Part shown: positions 18,926-29,195 of the stretch, one piece after another
Position numbering within the stretch: position 1 is the first letter of the stretch
How the letters are laid out: each line of letters opens with the position of its first letter
Assembly (NCBI RefSeq): GCF_013391405.1
Contig: NZ_JACBFD010000013.1
Location: 1-64,000, forward strand
Reading direction: 5' to 3'
DNA: 64,000 bases
DNA from: Staphylococcus sp. GSSP0090
GTDB lineage: Bacteria > Bacillota > Bacilli > Staphylococcales > Staphylococcaceae
The notes under the pieces: model-generated
Database searches by the model: none
What the model was told of the DNA's origin: nothing
The model's input: the letters and a program-made list of their open reading frames with translations, nothing else
Position numbers and translations under genes: made by a program

Positions 18926-19007
18926 AGCGAAGCTAATTTTCAACAAAACTAAATCTATGACATGTGTTGTTACATAGAGTATTAATTGTTGTCAAATTAA
19001 CTTCGCT
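18926..19007 (-). terminator. Unusually long hairpin after recQ
   Basis: AGCGAAGCTAATTTTCAACAA (split here as AGCGAAG, TAATTT, CAACAA blocks, 18926-18946) pairs with TTGTTG, AAATTA and CTTCGCT blocks (18986-19006), enclosing an inner CTATG/CATAG stem. On the minus strand ATTTTTAT follows, so it can terminate recQ. The 316-bp gap 18781-19096 holds nothing else that I can see apart from the presumed promoter of the transporter operon. Confidence 0.6.
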
Positions 19008-19096
19008 GTTATGTTGTTCAGGATAAACAAACATTTTCATTCATATTAGTATTAAGTATATAGATATATTTTTCAAATTTAAAATGTTTAGCTCAT

Positions 19097-20875
19097 TTAA
19101 ATTTTAGCTTTGTATGTTTGTATTTTTTCTAAAAACATTGGACAGTAATGTTTGAGTTTATAACTACCCACACCATCAATCAAAATCATTTCTTGTTTAG
19201 ATTCAGGCTTTCTCTTTGCAAATTCTTCCAATGTAAAATCAGAAAATATACTCACTGGCGGTATGCTTAATGATTCGCTTAATTGCTTACGTACATCAAT
19301 CAATTCGTCAAATAATGCGCGATCCACGCCTTCAACCGTATTGATATTAACTTTTTCTTTTGTTTTGCGTTTAAATGGTGTTGTATATATATCCACTTGA
19401 TTACTCAACAATTTCTTGACTGACTTATCGCAAGTCAATATTTCATCATGTTCATTTAAAAAGCCTTTGAATCTAAGTTCATCTATAAGATGACTGAGAT
19501 CTGATGTTGTATAGTTTTTCATAATACCGTGTGTCGATAACTGATGATAATCACAGTATCGAATATAATCTGAATCCTCGCCTCTTAATACTTGAATAAT
19601 TACACTATAGCTTTCTTGTTGTTTCATACGTGCAATACAACTGACAATCATCTTAGCTTCATCTGTCATATTATACGTTTTATTTTCAATAACACAGTTA
19701 CTACATTGGCCACACTCTTCTAATTTTTCGTTTGGCTCAAAATAATGGACAAGTGTCGCTTCTAGACATTTTTTTGTCTTTGTATAAAGAATCATTTTAT
19801 TGAGCTTTTCACCCATTTTATCTTTATAATCATCGTCAGCTTTTGATGAAGAAATAAAGTATTGGTGTAAGCCGATATCACGTTCACTAAACAACAATAT
19901 ACAATCACTATTTAAGCCGTCACGCCCTGCACGTCCAGCTTCTTGATAATACGATTCTAAATCGCCTGGCATATTGTAATGTATCACAAAACGAACATTG
20001 GATTTATCTATCCCCATACCAAAAGCGTTGGTAGCTACTACAACACGTACACGATCATATACAAAATCGTTCTGTGCTACTTCACGTTCTTTGTTTGAAA
20101 GCCCAGCGTGGTATATGGTACTATTTACGCCATTATTTTCTAAAGCTTCATGTAATTCTTCTACTTGCTTACGCGTTGAACAATAAATAATACCAGCTGC
20201 ATTTTTATGTTCTTTCACATACTCCATCACAAATTTCTGACGTTGATATGTTGGATTTACTGTAAAAACTAAATTACGTCGTTTTGTACTCGTTTTAACC
20301 TCATCATTTTTACCAATATTCAAACGTTCCATGATGTCTTTTTGAACTTCTATTGTGGCAGTTGCTGTCAATGCTACAATTGTAAAATCTTGTGGTAATG
20401 CAAACACTTTATGAATAACATCTTGATAACTCGGTCTAAAATCATGACCCCATTTTGAAATACAATGCGCTTCGTCAAATGCAACTAAATGAATAGATAG
20501 TTGTTGTAATAATCTTATAAAATAAACATTATCAAAACGTTCAGGTGCAACATATAAAAATTGAATCTCACCCTTTTTAAGTTGTGCTTCAATTTCTTTT
20601 TGTTGCTTTTGCGTTAAACTACTATTTAAGTATGCAGCATGTATACCCATGGCCTTTAATTGATCAACTTGGTCTTTCATCAACGAAATTAATGGACTGA
20701 TGACAATTGTCGTTCCACCTAACATTAACCCCGGTACTTGATAACAAATTGATTTCCCCCCACCAGTTGGTAACACACCTAGCACATTGTGATGGTTCAT
20801 GACTCTAGTTATGATTTCTTTTTGACCAGGACGATAAGTGTCATAGCCAAAATAATGTGATAATGTTGACTCCAT
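19097..20875 (-). CDS. recQ: ATP-dependent DNA helicase RecQ
   Basis: 3'-5' superfamily 2 helicase for recombination and fork repair, 592 aa. It contains Walker A LPTGGGKSICYQVP, the DEAH box AFDEAHCISKWGHDFRPSY, helicase motifs GIIYCSTRKQVEEL and HYNMPGDLESYYQEAGRAGRDG, and the zinc-binding cysteine cluster CLEATLVHYF...CGQCSNC. A winged helix follows, and the C-terminal HRDC domain (LFDELIDVRKQLSESL...) is present. It is 13 bp downstream of the ABC-F gene, probably in one operon. Confidence 0.93.
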   Translation of the reverse strand: MESTLSHYFGYDTYRPGQKEIITRVMNHHNVLGVLPTGGGKSICYQVPGLMLGGTTIVISPLISLMKDQVDQLKAMGIHAAYLNSSLTQKQQKEIEAQLKKGEIQFLYVAPERFDNVYFIRLLQQLSIHLVAFDEAHCISKWGHDFRPSYQDVIHKVFALPQDFTIVALTATATIEVQKDIMERLNIGKNDEVKTSTKRRNLVFTVNPTYQRQKFVMEYVKEHKNAAGIIYCSTRKQVEELHEALENNGVNSTIYHAGLSNKEREVAQNDFVYDRVRVVVATNAFGMGIDKSNVRFVIHYNMPGDLESYYQEAGRAGRDGLNSDCILLFSERDIGLHQYFISSSKADDDYKDKMGEKLNKMILYTKTKKCLEATLVHYFEPNEKLEECGQCSNCVIENKTYNMTDEAKMIVSCIARMKQQESYSVIIQVLRGEDSDYIRYCDYHQLSTHGIMKNYTTSDLSHLIDELRFKGFLNEHDEILTCDKSVKKLLSNQVDIYTTPFKRKTKEKVNINTVEGVDRALFDELIDVRKQLSESLSIPPVSIFSDFTLEEFAKRKPESKQEMILIDGVGSYKLKHYCPMFLEKIQTYKAKI

Positions 20876-20888
20876 GTTATAAAATCCC

Positions 20889-22772
20889 TCATTGTTCTTT
20901 TAGTTCTTCAAGTTCGCTCCATCTTGAGATATCTGTTTCATATTGTTCATTTAACTGTTTCTGTTCTTCATTCAATGCTTTTATCTTAGCGTAATCAGAA
21001 CTCGCTGCAACCATTTCCTCATCAATCTCTTCTAATCTCTGTTCAGTGGTATCAATGCGCTCAATGATTGTTTCATACTCTTTTTGTTCTTTATACGATA
21101 ATCCTTTTTTCTTTTTCTTCTCAGTATTTGTTTTGCTTTTTGACTGTTGTTTATTTTGTTGTTCTACTTTTTGATCTTGCTCTTTTTTGTAAGCTTCATA
21201 ATCCTCAAAAGTACCGATGATCCGTTCCATCTTACCATCATGAATATACCAATATTCCTGAGCCACTTTATTTAAAAAGTATCGATCGTGACTGACAGTA
21301 ATCACTGCACCACCAAACGTTTCAACATAATCTTCAAGAATAGTCAGTGTCTCTGTATCTAAATCATTGGTTGGTTCATCTAGTAGCAGCACATTCGGTT
21401 GATGGACTAACAATTTTAATAAATATAGTCTTTTTTGCTCGCCACCAGATAATTTATAGATTTTTTTACCATGGGTTGCACTTGGAAATAGAAATCTCTC
21501 AAGCAATTGCGTAATAGAAACGGAAGTCCCATCTTTTTCTTTAGCAACTTCACTTTCTTCTCTTAAATAATCAATCATTCTGATATCGCGATCAAGACGC
21601 TCTTCAGTCTGTTTAAAATATGCCACCTTCACGGTTTGACCAATTTTAAGATGACCCTCATAATTTGTATCTTCACCGCTCAAGATATTCAGTAAGGTTG
21701 TCTTACCTGCCCCATTAGGACCCACGATGCCTATTTGCTGGCCACTTTGAATGATTTGTGTAATATCTTCAAATAGTGTTTTATCATTTATCCGTTTGGT
21801 TAAATTTTCTAGTTCAAACACTTGTTTACCAAGCCTTGAATACGCCAAGTTCAACGATGCCTTATCTTGCTGTTGTTGCCCTTTCACATCCTGTTCTAAT
21901 TCATTAAATCTGTTCTTTCTAGCTTGTTGCTTAGTAGAACGGGCTTTAACGCCGGCACGCATCCATGCAAGTTCTTTTTTATATAAAGATTGTTGCTTAG
22001 CTTGTTGTTTTTGTTCTATAACTTCATTTTCCGCACGCTGGGCAATATAATCTTCATAATTACCCGGATAAGTCGTTAGCTTACCGCGATCAAGTTCAAT
22101 AATGCGTGATGATACTTCATTTAAAAAGTAACGATCATGTGTTACAAACAATACAGTGTGAGGATATTGCTTTACGTAGTTGATTAACCAGTTGATAGAT
22201 TCAAAATCCAAATGGTTAGTAGGTTCATCTAAAAGCAGTAAATCAGGTTGTTCTATTAATGTTTTCGCTAAGCCAACTCTTTTTTGTTGTCCCCCAGAAA
22301 GCGCACTCACTTCTTTCGTCGTATCATAAATACCTAGTTTTGAAAGAATGGTTTTAATCTCTGCACTATAATCCCAAGCCTGATAATTATCCATTGCTTC
22401 TTGTGCATGCATCATTTTTTGGAAATCATCATCGCTTTGTGTTGCAGTATATTGATTTAAAGCTGATTCATACGCACGAATAACTTGTAGTGTTTTCGTT
22501 TCTGAAGTTAATACAGCTTCAAAAACAGTCATATTCCGATCAAATTCTTGTTTTTGCGAAGAATATCTAATCCGATAAGCATTGGGATGTGATACTTCGG
22601 CATTAAAGTCTTCATCTAATCTAGCGATTACTTTGAGTAAAGTACTTTTTCCTGTACCGTTGATACCTACAAGCCCTATTTTTTCACCTTCGGAAATAGA
22701 CAATTGTAAATCATCAAAAATGATTTTATCGGCATATGATTTATGTAAATGTTCAATTTTGTATGCTTCCAT
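20889..22772 (-). CDS. ABC-F family ATPase (Uup/YdiF type)
   Basis: Cytoplasmic protein with two ABC ATPase domains and no membrane part, 627 aa. Domain 1 has GINGTGKST and LSGGQQKRVGLAK; a charged linker follows; domain 2 has GPNGAGKTT and LSGGEQKRLYLLK. The C-terminal tail (residues about 525-627) is a charged coiled coil typical of Uup. ABC-F proteins act on ribosomes or, in Uup, also in branched-DNA handling; the recQ neighbour would suit the latter. The start at ATG 22772 (MEAYKIEHL) follows AAAAGGATG; a longer frame exists but has no ribosome site. Confidence 0.88.
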   Translation of the reverse strand: MEAYKIEHLHKSYADKIIFDDLQLSISEGEKIGLVGINGTGKSTLLKVIARLDEDFNAEVSHPNAYRIRYSSQKQEFDRNMTVFEAVLTSETKTLQVIRAYESALNQYTATQSDDDFQKMMHAQEAMDNYQAWDYSAEIKTILSKLGIYDTTKEVSALSGGQQKRVGLAKTLIEQPDLLLLDEPTNHLDFESINWLINYVKQYPHTVLFVTHDRYFLNEVSSRIIELDRGKLTTYPGNYEDYIAQRAENEVIEQKQQAKQQSLYKKELAWMRAGVKARSTKQQARKNRFNELEQDVKGQQQQDKASLNLAYSRLGKQVFELENLTKRINDKTLFEDITQIIQSGQQIGIVGPNGAGKTTLLNILSGEDTNYEGHLKIGQTVKVAYFKQTEERLDRDIRMIDYLREESEVAKEKDGTSVSITQLLERFLFPSATHGKKIYKLSGGEQKRLYLLKLLVHQPNVLLLDEPTNDLDTETLTILEDYVETFGGAVITVSHDRYFLNKVAQEYWYIHDGKMERIIGTFEDYEAYKKEQDQKVEQQNKQQSKSKTNTEKKKKKGLSYKEQKEYETIIERIDTTEQRLEEIDEEMVAASSDYAKIKALNEEQKQLNEQYETDISRWSELEELKEQ

Positions 22773-22884
22773 TGTGCAACATCCTTTTAAATATCGAAAA
22801 TTATAATTATTTCTGTTAAACTTAATTTCAGTTCTATATATTATACACCTTTTTGAACTCAAATGATACAAAGGAGCGAAGCTT

Positions 22885-23703
22885 ATGTCGGAATTTTTCC
22901 AAGACTTACCTCCTTATATCCAAGCATTAATAGCAGGTATTATCACTTGGCTACTAACTGCACTAGGAGCGGCATCTGTTTTTATTTTTAAAAGAGTGAA
23001 TGACAAAATCTTAAATTCCATGCAAGGCTTTGCCGCAGGTATTATGATTGCAGCAAGTTTTTGGTCACTCTTACAACCAGCTATTGATTATGGTGAAGGT
23101 AGCTCATTACCATGGTTACCTGCTGCTATCGGTTTTCTATTGGGCGGACTTTTCATTCGTGGATTAGATTTAGTCATCCCACATATACACCCTAACACCC
23201 AAGATACAAACCAATACCACGAAGGTGTAGGCACCAAAAAACTCAATAAAAACACGTTACTTGTTTTAGCGATTACGCTTCATAACATTCCAGAAGGACT
23301 GTCAATTGGTGTCGCATTTGGCGGGATAGTATCTGGTAATGGACAAGCTACATTTTTAGGTGCACTTGGACTCGCAATCGGTATTGGGATTCAAAATATA
23401 CCTGAAGGCGCTGCCTTATCTATGCCTATACGTGCTGCAGGTGCGTCAAGATGGAAAGCATTTAATTATGGACAAGCATCCGCAATTGTTGAACCTATAT
23501 TTGCAACGATTGGTGCAGCAGCCGTTCTTCTTATAACGCCAATGCTACCTTATGCGTTAGCATTTGCAGCAGGTGCAATGATTTTCGTTGTTGTAGAAGA
23601 ACTCATTCCTGATTCTCAAGCCAGTAATAATACCGATCTTGCAACATTAAGTTTAATGGTTGGTTTCACAATCATGATGATACTTGATGTAGCACTTGGA
23701 TAA
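22885..23703 (+). CDS. ZIP family metal transporter
   Basis: Membrane protein, 272 aa, about eight helices. The histidine-containing helix IV motif LAITLHNIPEGLSIGVAFGG and helix V GIQNIPEGAALSMPIRA are hallmarks of GufA/ZupT-type ZIP transporters, which bring zinc and other divalent metals into the cytoplasm. A short His-containing loop (IPHIHPN, HEG) lies before helix IV. The start follows AAAGGAGCG. It is divergent from the ABC-F/recQ operon and ends at a terminator. Confidence 0.9.
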   Translation: MSEFFQDLPPYIQALIAGIITWLLTALGAASVFIFKRVNDKILNSMQGFAAGIMIAASFWSLLQPAIDYGEGSSLPWLPAAIGFLLGGLFIRGLDLVIPHIHPNTQDTNQYHEGVGTKKLNKNTLLVLAITLHNIPEGLSIGVAFGGIVSGNGQATFLGALGLAIGIGIQNIPEGAALSMPIRAAGASRWKAFNYGQASAIVEPIFATIGAAAVLLITPMLPYALAFAAGAMIFVVVEELIPDSQASNNTDLATLSLMVGFTIMMILDVALG

Positions 23704-23750
23704 GGAAAGTCATCATAGACGATTTAAACTTCATAGAATTTAAAAAATTA

Positions 23751-23794
23751 AAAACCGCCACTGACTTCTATCAAAAATAGTCAGTGGCGGTTTT
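23751..23794 (+). terminator. Terminator of the ZIP gene
   Basis: AAAACCGCCACTGACT pairs perfectly with AGTCAGTGGCGGTTTT, a 16-bp stem. Confidence 0.92.
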
Positions 23795-23880
23795 ACTTCT
23801 ATAAAATTCTTCGCGCGTCGTAATGCATTATTTTCTTATTCATTGTTCAATGTATTCTGATGCATTACATTATTAACACA

Positions 23881-23910
23881 AAAGCCCGAGACAGCTAAGT
23901 CTCGGGCTTT
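23881..23910. terminator. ltaS terminator
   Basis: AAAGCCCGAGAC (23881-23892) pairs with GTCTCGGGCTTT (23899-23910). It lies 9 bp after the ltaS stop. Confidence 0.9.
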
Positions 23911-23919
23911 TAAAGGAAA

Positions 23920-25860
23920 TTATTTTTTCTCTTGTCCTTTTGGACCAGGTTTATATTCATATTCTGATGGCTTAATTTTATCGAAATCTGGATTATCATA
24001 GAATCTCAGTAAATCTCCATTAAGTACATCATCGCTCATTTGCAAGTCTTTTTCGGATTGTTGTTTACGCTTATCGAAGTCTTTTGGTTTTTCTGTCATA
24101 GGTTCATTATTCTTATTATCATAAATTCTACCATTAACATATTTATAGTCTTTGGTTACAAAGTCTCCATTTCTAAATGGTACTGTGTCATTGTGATCTT
24201 TAGATAATAAATCTGTACCCATCATGAGATAGTTTTTTGAATCAATACCTAGTAAGTGAAGCATTGTAGGCATTACATCCGCTTGACCGGCATAAGTTTT
24301 ATCAACTGTACCTTCTTTACCAGGAATCTTCAACCAGAAACCAGTACGGTTTAAATCGTTGAATTTAGCTGGTGTAATCTCTTCACCTAATAATTTTTCC
24401 ATCGCTTTATTATGATTTTCAGAAATACCGTAGTGGTCACCGTAAATCATAATAACTGAATCGTCATATAGACCTTTTTTCTTCAACTCATTTACAAATT
24501 CTTCTAATGATTCATCTAAATATCTTGCTGTTTGAATATAGCCATCTACCGTTGAATCACCAGTGTTTGGTTTTTCAATCGAAGCATCTTCAGGTGACAC
24601 TGTGAATGGATAGTGGTTTGTTAATGTAATTAAATGATTATAGAATGGTTGTTTTTCTTTGGCTAAATAGTCTGCAGATTCTTTAAAGAATTCTTTATCT
24701 TTTAGACCTAAGTTTTCAATGTTTTCTTCAGACATATCATAATACGTCGCATCATAGAATTTATCTATACCAAAGTGTTTGTACACTTGATCACGGTTCC
24801 AGAATGTTTTGTAGTCACCATGCATCACACTAGACGTATAACCTTGTTGTTGATCTAATATAGCTGGTAACGATTGGTAAGTATTATCACCTTTTAGTGA
24901 ATACGCTGAACCTTGTGGTAAACCGAATAAACTGTTATCCATTGTAAACTCTGAATCGGATGTTTTACCTTGTCCAGTTTGATGATAGAAGTTTGGATAG
25001 TATCTATACCCTTCATTACCTGTTGAAAGTTTGTTTAAGAATGGTGTTACTTCTTCACCATTAACTTTTTTATTAATTAAGAAAGTTTGGAAACTTTCTA
25101 AGTGAATTTTAATAATATTTTTCTTCTTAGCTGCACCAAAATATTCTTTATTTGGTTCAGTTTGCTTTTGTTTAGTGTAATTCAAGACTTTTGTTAAATC
25201 ATCTTCATTTGCCAATGCTTTTTGTTGGTTATTTTGTATTGTTTTAACACCATCATAAACAGTAAAGTTAAACGGTCCTAAATATTTCACTAAATATTTA
25301 TGGTCAAATGTACGTGTTAATAATTCAGGACGATCTGATTCAGCAAACGCTAAGTTCAAGAAGAATAACGCGATAGACGCAGCCATAACAACTGGCACAA
25401 ATTTCTTACTGAACACACGTTTATCAAGCCATTTTTGTTTAAAAATCAACACAAATAAGTAAATGATTGTATCAATAAAGTAAACAAAATCATACCATTT
25501 GAATGAAGCCGTCACAGCACCACCCATAGATTCAACATTTCCAGCTTGATTCAATGTGCTAAATGTTAAAAAGTCAGAAAAGAATCTGAAATATACGACG
25601 TTGGCATATAGTAAAAACGTTAATATAAAGCCACCAATAAAGATGAACCAAAATGCTTTCTTACCTTTGAAAAATAAGAAAATACTTAGTACTAATGCAA
25701 TTAAACTGTATGGATTCATTAATAAGATTAAGTTTTGAACTAATCCTTTAACACCTAAAGAAAAATCAACATAGTACGAAAAATACGTTTTTAAAGTAAC
25801 AGTTAACACTGTTAAAATAAAAAACGCAAAAAGAGTCAATTTCTTTTTGTGTAGTTTCAT
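23920..25860 (-). CDS. ltaS: Lipoteichoic acid synthase LtaS
   Basis: Polymerises glycerol phosphate from phosphatidylglycerol onto the glycolipid anchor to build lipoteichoic acid. At 646 aa it has the known staphylococcal length. The N-terminal half has five membrane helices (about residues 8-180). The extracellular sulfatase-like domain contains the catalytic threonine in [15 protein letters not shown] (near residue 300) and metal-site segments such as [16 protein letters not shown]. The linker QKALANEDD matches the signal-peptidase cleavage region ALA known in the family. The ribosome site is GGGGGAT. Confidence 0.96.
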   Translation of the reverse strand: MKLHKKKLTLFAFFILTVLTVTLKTYFSYYVDFSLGVKGLVQNLILLMNPYSLIALVLSIFLFFKGKKAFWFIFIGGFILTFLLYANVVYFRFFSDFLTFSTLNQAGNVESMGGAVTASFKWYDFVYFIDTIIYLFVLIFKQKWLDKRVFSKKFVPVVMAASIALFFLNLAFAESDRPELLTRTFDHKYLVKYLGPFNFTVYDGVKTIQNNQQKALANEDDLTKVLNYTKQKQTEPNKEYFGAAKKKNIIKIHLESFQTFLINKKVNGEEVTPFLNKLSTGNEGYRYYPNFYHQTGQGKTSDSEFTMDNSLFGLPQGSAYSLKGDNTYQSLPAILDQQQGYTSSVMHGDYKTFWNRDQVYKHFGIDKFYDATYYDMSEENIENLGLKDKEFFKESADYLAKEKQPFYNHLITLTNHYPFTVSPEDASIEKPNTGDSTVDGYIQTARYLDESLEEFVNELKKKGLYDDSVIMIYGDHYGISENHNKAMEKLLGEEITPAKFNDLNRTGFWLKIPGKEGTVDKTYAGQADVMPTMLHLLGIDSKNYLMMGTDLLSKDHNDTVPFRNGDFVTKDYKYVNGRIYDNKNNEPMTEKPKDFDKRKQQSEKDLQMSDDVLNGDLLRFYDNPDFDKIKPSEYEYKPGPKGQEKK

Positions 25861-26466
25861 GTTTTTATCCCCCGATATAGATTAATAATGGCTGGAATAC
25901 AATCCGAACCTTGTAAAGAATGGCAAAGTTACGATTTCAATTGACTTGTTAGCGATGTTGATATCTCTAACGCAGTCTCTGTCCTTATTTGCTTTGTTTA
26001 TCATCGTTCTGGCTAATATTTATTAAAATCTTCATATCAGATTATAATTTATCAATAATTGAGTCAGTGTCTTACTTCATTTTTTGAATTCAACTTTAAT
26101 ATATTTACTTATTGAAGCAGCGTATTAAAGTGAAATTGATTTAATTGTCGTTATATTTTACGAGTCATTTACAAACTTAAATAATTTGTAATGCGTTCGT
26201 AATAAAACGCACACAGTTCAATTAATAAATATAAAGCAAATTCGGTTGAATATCAAGTAAAAACACACTTTTTTATGTATTTAAGGACTAAATAAATACT
26301 TTGTTAACGGCTTATTAAATTGATGTTAACGCGTTATTAATTATTAATATGCCATTTAATTATACGCGCTTTATTCTTTATATTAATCAGACTTGGGTCG
26401 TATGTTGTTATCTTGTTTTTTTAAATCTTAATCTTCCTTTTAGATTTAGCTACTGCTTTCAATAAG
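25861..26466. other. Long AT-rich region upstream of ltaS
   Basis: About 600 bp with no credible gene on either strand. It must contain the ltaS promoter; TATAAT-like stretches exist, but none has a convincing -35 partner by eye. I see no riboswitch or repeat here. Confidence 0.5.
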
Positions 26467-26508
26467 AAAACTGTAACCCAATAAGCTATGCTTACGGATT
26501 ACAGTTTT
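26467..26508 (-). terminator. pxpBC terminator
   Basis: AAAACTGTAA (26467-26476) pairs with TTACAGTTTT (26499-26508), with an AAGC/GCTT-type inner stem. It lies 33 bp after the pxpC stop. Confidence 0.8.
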
Positions 26509-26541
26509 TTAAAGTTTAAATATTCAAGTGCATTATAATCG

Positions 26542-27546
26542 TTATTTGAGCATTTCTAATTGCATGCGATACTCAATACCATGAAATAGTTGGTTCAACC
26601 AATTGGTATATTTAATTAAATTTTTCTCTGCGCTTTCTACATCTATAAATTGGAATTTCAATTTAGTCCCTTGATGTTTTTGACCTAATTTAGTTAAATG
26701 ATAGCTTGCAATCGTACCAATTTGAGGATAGCTACCCAATGTATAATGATCGTTCAGTAAGATAATGGGTGTGCCATCTCTTTTAACTTGTATTGTGCCG
26801 ATTTGTACTGATTGATGTGCAGGCATGTCTTCATAGAAAGCCTTCACAGGTTTACCTTCTACATACATCCCTACCCTATTCGCTTTACTCGTCACTTTAT
26901 ATTCGCCAGACGTAAATCGACTGAGTGCCTTTTGTTCAAAGTCTTCGGTTCCTTTGTTTTTAATCACATGGAACACATCCGACATGTAGTTAAAGGACAG
27001 GGCATAGCCATCAATACCCCACTCTGTTTGATGCGTTTCTTCTAAATTCTCAAAAAGTTTATGATGACGTTCAGTATAATCACGTTTCATATTGATCTCG
27101 TCACCTTTTTTCAAACTTCTACCATGGAAACCACCAATATGCGATTTAAAATCTGTTGATGTTGAACCTAACCATTCATCCAACTCAAAGCCTCCGCCTA
27201 CTGCTAAGTAAACTCGAGATGTATGTTTCGTTTCAGTAAATGCAAGGACATCGCCTTTTTCCATTAAATATAATTTGTTAGGTAATACTTTCATATGTGC
27301 TGTCTCAGCTTTAAAGCTCCCCCCACTTAAAGCAATCAATGTTGGCTCAGTAAAACGAAAGCTTGCCATTCTATTTGTCATTTCCAATGTTGCTTCATGT
27401 TTATCATTTGCTACTAATCTATTTGCAATTTCATGCGAAAGCGGATCTAAGGCCCCACCAGGAATAACGCCATCGTGTTCATAACCTTTCCGTCCAAAAT
27501 CTTGAAAACTAGAAAATAGCCCTTCGCCTTCTATTATGATTGACAT
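26542..27546 (-). CDS. pxpC: 5-oxoprolinase subunit PxpC (KipA family)
   Basis: Biotin-dependent carboxylase-like domain protein, 334 aa, of the KipA/allophanate-hydrolase-C family. With PxpA and PxpB it hydrolyses 5-oxoproline to glutamate. Characteristic segments are GLFSSFQDFGRKGYEHDGVIPGGA (family N-terminus, read in parts), ALSGGSF, SRVYLAVGGGFEL, SNRVGM-like ANRVGMYVEG and LLNDHYTLGSYPQIG. It overlaps pxpB by 13 bp. No pxpA is present in the window. An older annotation would call it a sporulation-kinase inhibitor partner, which is less likely in a non-sporulating genus. Confidence 0.88.
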   Translation of the reverse strand: MSIIIEGEGLFSSFQDFGRKGYEHDGVIPGGALDPLSHEIANRLVANDKHEATLEMTNRMASFRFTEPTLIALSGGSFKAETAHMKVLPNKLYLMEKGDVLAFTETKHTSRVYLAVGGGFELDEWLGSTSTDFKSHIGGFHGRSLKKGDEINMKRDYTERHHKLFENLEETHQTEWGIDGYALSFNYMSDVFHVIKNKGTEDFEQKALSRFTSGEYKVTSKANRVGMYVEGKPVKAFYEDMPAHQSVQIGTIQVKRDGTPIILLNDHYTLGSYPQIGTIASYHLTKLGQKHQGTKLKFQFIDVESAEKNLIKYTNWLNQLFHGIEYRMQLEMLK

Positions 27547-28241
27547 GGTTCAAAGCCTCCTAAATCCAGTGCTTCCTCTGTTACTGGCTGAAACACAACA
27601 TTATCACCGAGTTTAAGTTTGGTGAAATCTTCTAATTCTGGATTAAATAATTTAACTGGTGTATAACCGATGACTAACCAGTCACCATAAGTGTCTGTTG
27701 TAGTAATACCTGTCTTTTTACCTTCAATAATAACGGATCCTGCAGGTATAAATGTTTTATTACCTCCAGTATGATTGACGAACAAACGCTTGGACATGCC
27801 CGTCAAATAAGGAAATCCTGGTGTATAGCCCATCATAGAAACAAAATAAGTTGGCTGTGTATGTAATTTCACAAACTTTTCGAAATCCAATTTATAATGT
27901 GCCAATAAAGCAGCTAAATCCGGTCCATATGCGCCACCATAAACCACAGGTATTTCAATTGAAGGTGCGACAGCGTCTTCGTGTTTTATTTCCAATTGCA
28001 CAGTTTGCATCAATGCCTTCATGTACAAGAATGGAGATTGTATGTGGTGATGTTTAATCATGTCTCGTGCATCATAGCAAATCATCATATCTGATTCGGT
28101 CGGTACAATTTCAGTAATAAATGGATATTGTTTATCCGCTAAATATTTTTTCAAAGCTAATAAATCTTCAGTTAAATCTTTAGAGACCTCTTTTTCTATA
28201 GAAACCACAATAGCTTGGTCTCCTTGGCTATATATCTTCAT
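27534..28241 (-). CDS. pxpB: 5-oxoprolinase subunit PxpB (KipI family)
   Basis: 235-residue KipI/allophanate-hydrolase-B family protein. Visible family segments are GDQAIVVSIE, EIPVVYGGAYGPDLA, YTPGFPYLTGM, VPAGSV-like FIPAGSVIIEG and TTDTYGDWLVIGYTPVKLF. Together with PxpC it forms the ATP-dependent part of 5-oxoprolinase. Its ribosome site (GAGGTGAGCC) is just upstream. A small membrane protein gene lies 22 bp upstream on the same strand and may share the transcript. Confidence 0.88.
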   Translation of the reverse strand: MKIYSQGDQAIVVSIEKEVSKDLTEDLLALKKYLADKQYPFITEIVPTESDMMICYDARDMIKHHHIQSPFLYMKALMQTVQLEIKHEDAVAPSIEIPVVYGGAYGPDLAALLAHYKLDFEKFVKLHTQPTYFVSMMGYTPGFPYLTGMSKRLFVNHTGGNKTFIPAGSVIIEGKKTGITTTDTYGDWLVIGYTPVKLFNPELEDFTKLKLGDNVVFQPVTEEALDLGGFEPCQS

Positions 28242-28263
28242 AGGCTCACCTCATAATTTGTTA

Positions 28264-28467
28264 CTATCGATAAAATACATCTAATGCTTGTCCCAGATAA
28301 TGTACGATTGCTTTTATCAAAAAATATACAATAATAAATTGAATGATACATGACACTGTAATGATAACCCTTGTTAGGTATATGCTCTGACGGTGTATTA
28401 ATGCATGTACTACATATTTGGTAATGGCAGAAATTATAATAATTACTAATGTCCAAGCTAGTATCAT
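28264..28467 (-). CDS. Small membrane protein, hypothetical
   Basis: 67 residues, almost entirely hydrophobic, with two predicted membrane segments (ILAWTLVIIIISAITKYVV and LTRVIITVSCIIQFIIVYFL, approximately) separated by a short basic loop. The ATG at 28467 is preceded by another possible TTG start at 28470 and only a weak GTGAG ribosome site. It ends 22 bp before pxpB on the same strand. I do not recognise a family. A longer frame on the same strand (28238-28480) overlaps it and looks like a shadow. Confidence 0.5.
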   Translation of the reverse strand: MILAWTLVIIIISAITKYVVHALIHRQSIYLTRVIITVSCIIQFIIVYFLIKAIVHYLGQALDVFYR

Positions 28468-28586
28468 CAATTTGTTTCACTCACATTCTACTATTATTTT
28501 GCCTTTATTTTTACATATTTCATTTTCAAATGACTTTATAATAAAAATCATTTAATTTGTTACACGATGTTTATACTTTTTATATT

Positions 28587-29195
28587 CTATAGATAAATTT
28601 CTACATCGGCAACCTCTCTCAAACTATTTATCAGAAAAAGCGATGCTTTACCTTGCGCAATTTTTTCTTTTAATTCTGCTACATAAAAGTTTTTTTCTAA
28701 TAGTTCACCCTGATCTATCATCTCTTGTCGCTTACAACCAAGTAAAAAATCCGCTTCATAAATCGGTGTGAAAAGTTGATTATTTTCTTTAATAGCCACA
28801 TTACCAATATCAAATTCTAATATTTTACCCTTTTCATCATATAGAAGTATGAGGTCTGTCTGATGCGTATGTTCTAAATGGTTTCTTTCGGTTGTTTTAT
28901 TGATTAATAACGTGGTCGGTATATGCTTGGGTAATGGTTGGAATTTAGCTGTAAATACCTTTTTAGCTGACAAATCAGCAACGACATGTTGCATTGTGCC
29001 ATCTTGATTTAGAATCAGTTTCACTCTAAAACAACCTACTGAATAATTTTCAATTATTGTATCGACTTCATTTTGCCATAAATTGTCATCAAAATTGAAC
29101 CCTAATTGTTTAGCTGATTGTTCTATTCGTCTTTTATGATATGGCAATCTTAACAAGATGCCTTCGTCCATGCGCAAAGTTTCAAATAGTTGCAT
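28587..29195 (-). CDS. pabC: Aminodeoxychorismate lyase-like PabC
   Basis: PLP class IV aminotransferase-fold protein, 202 aa, in the position of 4-amino-4-deoxychorismate lyase, which releases p-aminobenzoate for folate synthesis. Its sequence starts QLFETLRMDEG and has YHKRRIEQSAKQLGF, LILLYDEKGKILEFDIGNVAI and EADFLLGCKRQEMI. It is shorter than most PabC (about 270 aa), which is common for this group in staphylococci as far as I recall. It begins 1 bp inside the end of pabB. Confidence 0.8.
   Translation of the reverse strand: MQLFETLRMDEGILLRLPYHKRRIEQSAKQLGFNFDDNLWQNEVDTIIENYSVGCFRVKLILNQDGTMQHVVADLSAKKVFTAKFQPLPKHIPTTLLINKTTERNHLEHTHQTDLILLYDEKGKILEFDIGNVAIKENNQLFTPIYEADFLLGCKRQEMIDQGELLEKNFYVAELKEKIAQGKASLFLINSLREVADVEIYL

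Noticed and set aside
28238-28480. 80-residue minus-strand frame overlapping the small membrane protein
   Set aside because: His/Tyr/Cys-rich random-looking sequence; the overlapping frame is hydrophobic in a regular membrane pattern and is preferred.
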